From positions 109,836 to 173,835 of the forward strand of contig JAFXVX010000017.1 in assembly GCA_017534745.1 (NCBI GenBank): a stretch of DNA of 64,000 bases. Direction: 5' to 3'. A program made the position numbers and the translations under genes. Shown here one piece after another: positions 60,504-64,000 of this stretch. Positions within the stretch are counted from its first letter, which is position 1; every line of letters starts with the position of its first letter. Below the pieces are notes generated by a model, which did not search any database, was not told where the DNA came from, and worked only from the letters and a program-made list of their open reading frames with translations. This DNA comes from Bacteroidales bacterium. GTDB taxonomy: Bacteria; Bacteroidota; Bacteroidia; Bacteroidales; UBA932.

Positions 60504-63500
60504 TTACTTGTAGTGACCGTTGGTGACAAGGATCGTCGGAACAGGATAGTTCACATCATCCGGGTTGGACCAGGTAGTGGTCGTGTAGGCCGAGCCGTCC
60601 ACATTGCAGGAAGGGGTCTCATATCCCTGATTATGAACGAGTTGGACTGTGCGGATGTCTGCAACCGTAGTCTTTGTGATGCCGCTGGTGGCACCTGAAG
60701 TATTCTGCGCGTTCACATGAGCATTGCGAGTTGAATTGACATTCGCATTGCCATAACCTCCGGCAAAGCCACCGATATTGGCATTGGTGGTGGTCACATG
60801 GAAATCGTCGTCCTCAACAAGGGAGTAAGAATCCCAGATACGGCCCTTATTGCTGGAAGCGCTTGCATAGCCGACGAATGATCCCACATACTGGCACCCT
60901 TCGGCAGTGATGCTGCCGCCGACTACGCCGTTCTGATACATAAACGAATAGTTGTCAGCGCTGTTCTGGAAGTATCCGACAAATCCGCCGATTCTGGAAG
61001 TGGACTGAATCGAATCGAGACCCACGACGTCCATGGCTACCAGATTGGCTCCGACGTATATGCGGTTGCTCTTGTCGGTGTTGGTGCTGGCATACCAGAA
61101 GTGGCCGATTGCGCCGCCCACATCCTGATGGCCCGATACGGTACCGCGGAACGCAGTGCATCCCTCTATCCACGATCCGGCACGAGCCAGGCCGACGAGA
61201 CCGCCGACACGGCCCTGATTTGCGCTTGCGGTGACGGAGGCTCCGTCCACATGGCAGTTCTTGAGCGACATCTTCTTGGTTATCGCTGCATTTGCATTAT
61301 GGCCGCATGTTCCGGATATGCCTCCTACGTTCTGGTATCCGGAGACATTGCCCGAAGAAACGGCATTTCCCACGGCGCCGCCTTGAAGGACATAACCAGC
61401 GATGCCGCCGATATGGTAATATCCGCTAACTTTGCCTGTATTCTTCACGTTTGAAATGTCGGATTTGACTTCTCCCGCTATACCGCCGACTACATTGTTA
61501 CCTTCAACGACACCCAGATCGATATCGGCTTTATTCTCGGTATATTTGCCTTCGGAAGCGGTGATGCTGCCGCCTGTTATGGAGCCCGCGATTCCGCCTA
61601 CTGTGGCCCCGCAGACAGAGAAGGTGGCGCTGCTTTCATTGGTGCAATCCTTAATGGTGCCGCCGGTGACTTGTCCGGCAATACCGCCGGCAATACCTGT
61701 GGACACAACAGCGCCTTCGTTGGTGCAGCCAAGGATATCTCCGGCCTCATTTCTCCCTGCAATGCCGCCCACATACTGAGCGCCGCCGACGCTGCCGGTA
61801 TTGGTGCAGCTTTCAATCGAGCCTTTGCTCTTGAGACCGACAATGCCTCCTGCAAAATTGCCTACACCAGATATGGTGGATTTGTTCTCGCAGTTGATAA
61901 TCTTGGCATTGTCATTGTTGACCTGCCCGACGATACCGCCGAAATAAACAGCAGTGCCGTTCACGGTTGTGGTGCCATTGAGCGAACAGCCATTAACATT
62001 GACCGAACCATTTATATAGTTGATAAGTCCTCCATAGTACTGCTTCTTCGAGCTGTTAGTCGCTTCAATGGTAAGGTCGGTACCGGAGCAGTTTGTTACC
62101 GCGCCGCCGTAAATACCGCCGATAAGACCTCCGGCTCCATAGTCGGCGTTGCTGGAAATGGTGGAATTGGAAATGGAACAATTGCTGATTGCAAGGTCTG
62201 AACCCTTTGAATAACCGACAAGTCCTGCGGTGAACTTGCCGCCGGTTACGCTTGCGCCGGAGATGGAGATGTTCTCAAGAGTGGCGCCATTGAGAGCCTT
62301 GAAAGGAGCTACGCCTTCGTTGCCGCTGGGAGAACCGGTGATGGTAAAGCCGCTCAGAGTCTTGTTGCCGCCGTCATAGGTGCCGGTGAAGGGGGCTGAA
62401 TCGGAAGCGATCATGTAATTGCTTAGGTCGGCGCCCTTGAAGTCGATGTCTGCGGTCTGGATGTAGCTGGCCGCGAGGAAGCGGGAGCCGTCGATCTTGG
62501 TTTCTGGATTGTAGCCGTAGCCTTCGGCGGCGTACTTGCTGATGTTGCGCCAGTCGCGGGCCGTGGCGATCTTGTACGGGTTCTCAGACGAGCCATCGCC
62601 GCCGGAGAAGAGACCGGCGAAGAAGGAGAGGCTGTAGATCTTGTTGCGGGTCGCGGTGAAGTCTCCGCGCTCTACTGCGAAGTTGGTGAGACCGGCCGCG
62701 TCCGCCGTCGTAAGGTCGGCGGTTACTTTAATGTCCGGATAGGCGATGCCTGCAGGGACGATGAACCAGAAGGTCTCGGGAGTGGCTGAAAGCTGCACGG
62801 AAAGGTCGCTGATGGACATCAGGGCGCCTGTGCCGGCGGCATCGGGGGAGAGGGCGGGGTCGGTTCCGTCCCAGCTGAAAGAGAAGACGGTCCCTTCGCC
62901 GAGAGGCATCCTCGCGGTGCCGGCATTCTCCAGACTGACGGCGCTGAGCTTGCGCTCGCCGGTGATCTCCACCTTGAGGATGGCGCCGACGGCCTTGAGG
63001 AGGACGGAGTAGTTGCCTTCCTCACCGGCCACCTTGCCGGCGAGAGGGTTCTTGTCGCCGAGGTCTTTGAGGGAAGTGACGGCGGCAGGCATCGTATAGG
63101 CGATGTGATCGGTTTCAAGGTCGAAGCTCGCAAAAGGATAAAAGACTTCCACGTCGGCGGAGATGGCGACCGCATCGGTCTCCGTCGCGGGAGCGAACTG
63201 CGTACCGTCATAGACATACTTGCCGGTGTTGCCGGCGGAATAGACGAGGACTTCGTCACCGCTCTCGAGCGTAACGGTGCCGGCCGCATCGTCGATAGAG
63301 GTCTTGGCGGCTTCCGTAGTGGCGCCGAAGCTCAGGAGAAGGCCTTCGCCGGTGATGCCGGTCTGCTCTTCATCGGTCTGCTCCTGGGAGGTCTCGTCAG
63401 AGGTGGAAATGGTGTCGTTCGGCTGGTTATCTTCCTTGGCGCAGGAGAATATCACGGCCGCTGCGGCTGCTGAAGCAAAGATTTTGTAAAGCTTTTTCAT
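60504..63500 (-). CDS. GLUG-repeat fimbrillin-like lipoprotein, 998 aa
   Basis: Signal with a lipobox-like AAAAAVIFSC (Cys 20). Fimbrillin-like domain to about residue 300 (VTLESGDEVLVYSAGN, AVGAILKVEITGE, FWFIVPAGIAYPDIKVTADL, NKIYSLSFFAGLFSGG). Then some 15 GLUG-type repeats (GGIVGLKSKGSIESCTN, GGIAGRNEAGDILGCTN, GGIAGQVTGGTIKDCTN). No enzyme domain. GGAGGAG stands a few bases before the ATG at 63500, a Shine-Dalgarno-like sequence unusual for Bacteroidota. Second gene of the locus after the small peptide. Confidence 0.9.
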   Translation of the reverse strand: MKKLYKIFASAAAAAVIFSCAKEDNQPNDTISTSDETSQEQTDEEQTGITGEGLLLSFGATTEAAKTSIDDAAGTVTLESGDEVLVYSAGNTGKYVYDGTQFAPATETDAVAISADVEVFYPFASFDLETDHIAYTMPAAVTSLKDLGDKNPLAGKVAGEEGNYSVLLKAVGAILKVEITGERKLSAVSLENAGTARMPLGEGTVFSFSWDGTDPALSPDAAGTGALMSISDLSVQLSATPETFWFIVPAGIAYPDIKVTADLTTADAAGLTNFAVERGDFTATRNKIYSLSFFAGLFSGGDGSSENPYKIATARDWRNISKYAAEGYGYNPETKIDGSRFLAASYIQTADIDFKGADLSNYMIASDSAPFTGTYDGGNKTLSGFTITGSPSGNEGVAPFKALNGATLENISISGASVTGGKFTAGLVGYSKGSDLAISNCSISNSTISSNADYGAGGLIGGIYGGAVTNCSGTDLTIEATNSSKKQYYGGLINYINGSVNVNGCSLNGTTTVNGTAVYFGGIVGQVNNDNAKIINCENKSTISGVGNFAGGIVGLKSKGSIESCTNTGSVGGAQYVGGIAGRNEAGDILGCTNEGAVVSTGIAGGIAGQVTGGTIKDCTNESSATFSVCGATVGGIAGSITGGSITASEGKYTENKADIDLGVVEGNNVVGGIAGEVKSDISNVKNTGKVSGYYHIGGIAGYVLQGGAVGNAVSSGNVSGYQNVGGISGTCGHNANAAITKKMSLKNCHVDGASVTASANQGRVGGLVGLARAGSWIEGCTAFRGTVSGHQDVGGAIGHFWYASTNTDKSNRIYVGANLVAMDVVGLDSIQSTSRIGGFVGYFQNSADNYSFMYQNGVVGGSITAEGCQYVGSFVGYASASSNKGRIWDSYSLVEDDDFHVTTTNANIGGFAGGYGNANVNSTRNAHVNAQNTSGATSGITKTTVADIRTVQLVHNQGYETPSCNVDGSAYTTTTWSNPDDVNYPVPTILVTNGHYK

Positions 63501-63515
63501 TTCATTCTCCTCCCG

Positions 63516-63680
63516 TTAATTCCAATTGTCGTTGTCATCGACCGGCTCGTAGGGCTCGGTGTTGCCTTGGCCTATTGGAGACATGAAAGAAGCCTCCGTC
63601 CGGAGGGGCCTGACGCGGCAGTCCGGAGAAAAGTACACTTTTGCACTTTTTGCAAAAGCCTTGAATTCAGATTTTTTCAT
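63516..63680 (-). CDS. Small acidic Trp-ended peptide, 54 aa, first gene of the locus
   Basis: Begins MKKSEFKAFAKSAKVYFSPD and ends EPYEPVDDNDNWN. Basic N-terminus, acidic C-terminus ending in Trp-Asn, no signal peptide. It starts 70 nt downstream of a TAnnTTTG box and its stop is 15 nt ahead of the GLUG gene. It matches in plan the 46-aa peptide at 51407-51547. Could be a leader-type regulatory peptide, a secreted or processed peptide or a chaperone-like factor; I have no family for it. Confidence 0.6.
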   Translation of the reverse strand: MKKSEFKAFAKSAKVYFSPDCRVRPLRTEASFMSPIGQGNTEPYEPVDDNDNWN

Positions 63681-63751
63681 CGTTTGGTTATAGTGTTTTT
63701 GTTACAATTTCGTGGTTTTTGTCGCGCTTGTGTGATACGCGCTTTTGCGTA

Positions 63752-63759
63752 CAAAGGTA
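63752..63759 (-). promoter_or_regulatory. -7 box of the 30-kb locus promoter
   Basis: TACCTTTG on the minus strand, 72 nt ahead of the 54-aa peptide ATG. No TTTG is visible at the correct upstream distance, so either the promoter is weak or an activator or alternative sigma factor is needed. The leader contains an ACGC/GCGT hairpin (63737-63750). Confidence 0.45.
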
Positions 63760-63886
63760 TTAATTATAACCTCCCTTTTATATACCGCTAGTCTAAAAGT
63801 AGGTGTCTGGGAGGTAGTTCTAATTGTAACTATTTGATTATTATGTGTTTATTTGCAGCCGACCTGCGCCGAAATAGTAGGTTATA

Positions 63887-63918
63887 TTTGCGTTTTCAAC
63901 TTATTATCTTTAATTTTG
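63887..63918 (+). promoter_or_regulatory. Promoter of the rightmost plus-strand gene
   Basis: TTTG (63887-63890), 20-nt spacer, TAATTTTG (63911-63918). Confidence 0.65.
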
Positions 63919-63941
63919 CGGAACATGGTTATGAGTTTCAG

Positions 63942-64000
63942 ATGATGAATAGACACGTTTTTTATATCCTTGCGGGCTTGCTTTTTTTATCCTGCAGACA
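63942..64000 (+). CDS. N-terminus of a lipoprotein (partial)
   Basis: Begins MMNRHVFYILAGLLFLSCR at 63942, or one codon later at 63945. LLFLSC is a convincing lipobox. The gene leaves the window after 19 codons. Divergent from the 30-kb locus, with its own promoter. Confidence 0.6.
   Translation, partial: MMNRHVFYILAGLLFLSCR

Noticed and set aside
55000-62300. Repetitive pattern of GGIIG/GGIVG codons that could look like tandem DNA repeats
   Set aside because: These are diverged protein-level GLUG repeats, not DNA repeats with conserved nucleotides.

Overview
The window is high-GC (about 60% by eye) chromosomal DNA from a member of the Bacteroidales, plausibly an Alistipes/Rikenellaceae-like gut anaerobe. 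Supporting evidence: promoters of the Bacteroidota type (TTTG, 19-20 nt, TAnnTTTG) in front of many genes, few Shine-Dalgarno sequences, a SusC/SusD pair, BACON, DUF5689 and fimbrillin-like lipoproteins, a fused FeoA-FeoB, a fused ResB-CcsA, an APH-RapZ fusion and an S16 with a long Ala/Glu-rich tail. I cannot fix the genus from the sequence alone.

Layout. 1-3.5 kb: the start of a secreted protein, a lipoprotein and an APH-RapZ fusion, followed by a 750-bp non-coding stretch with a 110-bp palindromic element. 3.5-12.5 kb: an iron/haem module, with feoAB (invaded in frame by short palindromic repeats) divergent from a porin, imelysin, di-haem oxidoreductase and ResB-CcsA genes. 12.6-15.4 kb: a YtrA-type operon (ABC ATPase, membrane protein, GntR regulator, DUF2807 lipoprotein) behind a promoter that overlaps a YtrA-like operator. 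15.4-16.7 kb: rimM, rpsP and tRNA-Leu(GAG). 16.7-28.3 kb: a secondary-metabolite block with metallophosphoesterase, STAS protein, two-module NRPS with a terminal reductase, and phosphopantetheinyl transferase. It converges on a SpoIIE-phosphatase/HATPase sensor, and a second copy of the 110-bp palindrome sits exactly between the two stop codons. 28.4-33.5 kb: a likely small RNA, fabG, a nitroreductase lipoprotein, a large MG2-like secreted protein, a HAD hydrolase and a decayed gyrA 5' fragment.

33.6-63.7 kb: one 30-kb co-directional locus on the minus strand. It reads from about 63.75 kb: small acidic peptide, GLUG-repeat lipoprotein, fimbrillin-SGNH hydrolase, a second GLUG protein, a second fimbrillin-SGNH hydrolase, a second small acidic peptide, two fimbrillin-like lipoproteins, a fimbrillin-endonuclease/exonuclease/phosphatase protein, a BACON-like lipoprotein, SusC, SusD, two BACON/DUF5689 lipoproteins and a fimbrillin/FISUMP-like lipoprotein. 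Most genes overlap or lie within a few bases of each other. It looks like a surface apparatus that displays esterase and phosphodiesterase domains on fimbrillin scaffolds next to a TonB-dependent importer, with no glycoside hydrolase.

Most interesting: (1) feoB carries three families of short palindromic repeats, translated in frame in two loops, one of them amplified into a 117-bp tandem array; (2) two 110-bp palindromic elements with identical geometry but diverged sequence; (3) partner-switching genes on both sides of an NRPS predicted to release a peptide aldehyde; (4) the 30-kb scaffold/hydrolase/SusCD locus with its small acidic Trp-ended peptides; (5) an orphan gyrA 5' fragment.
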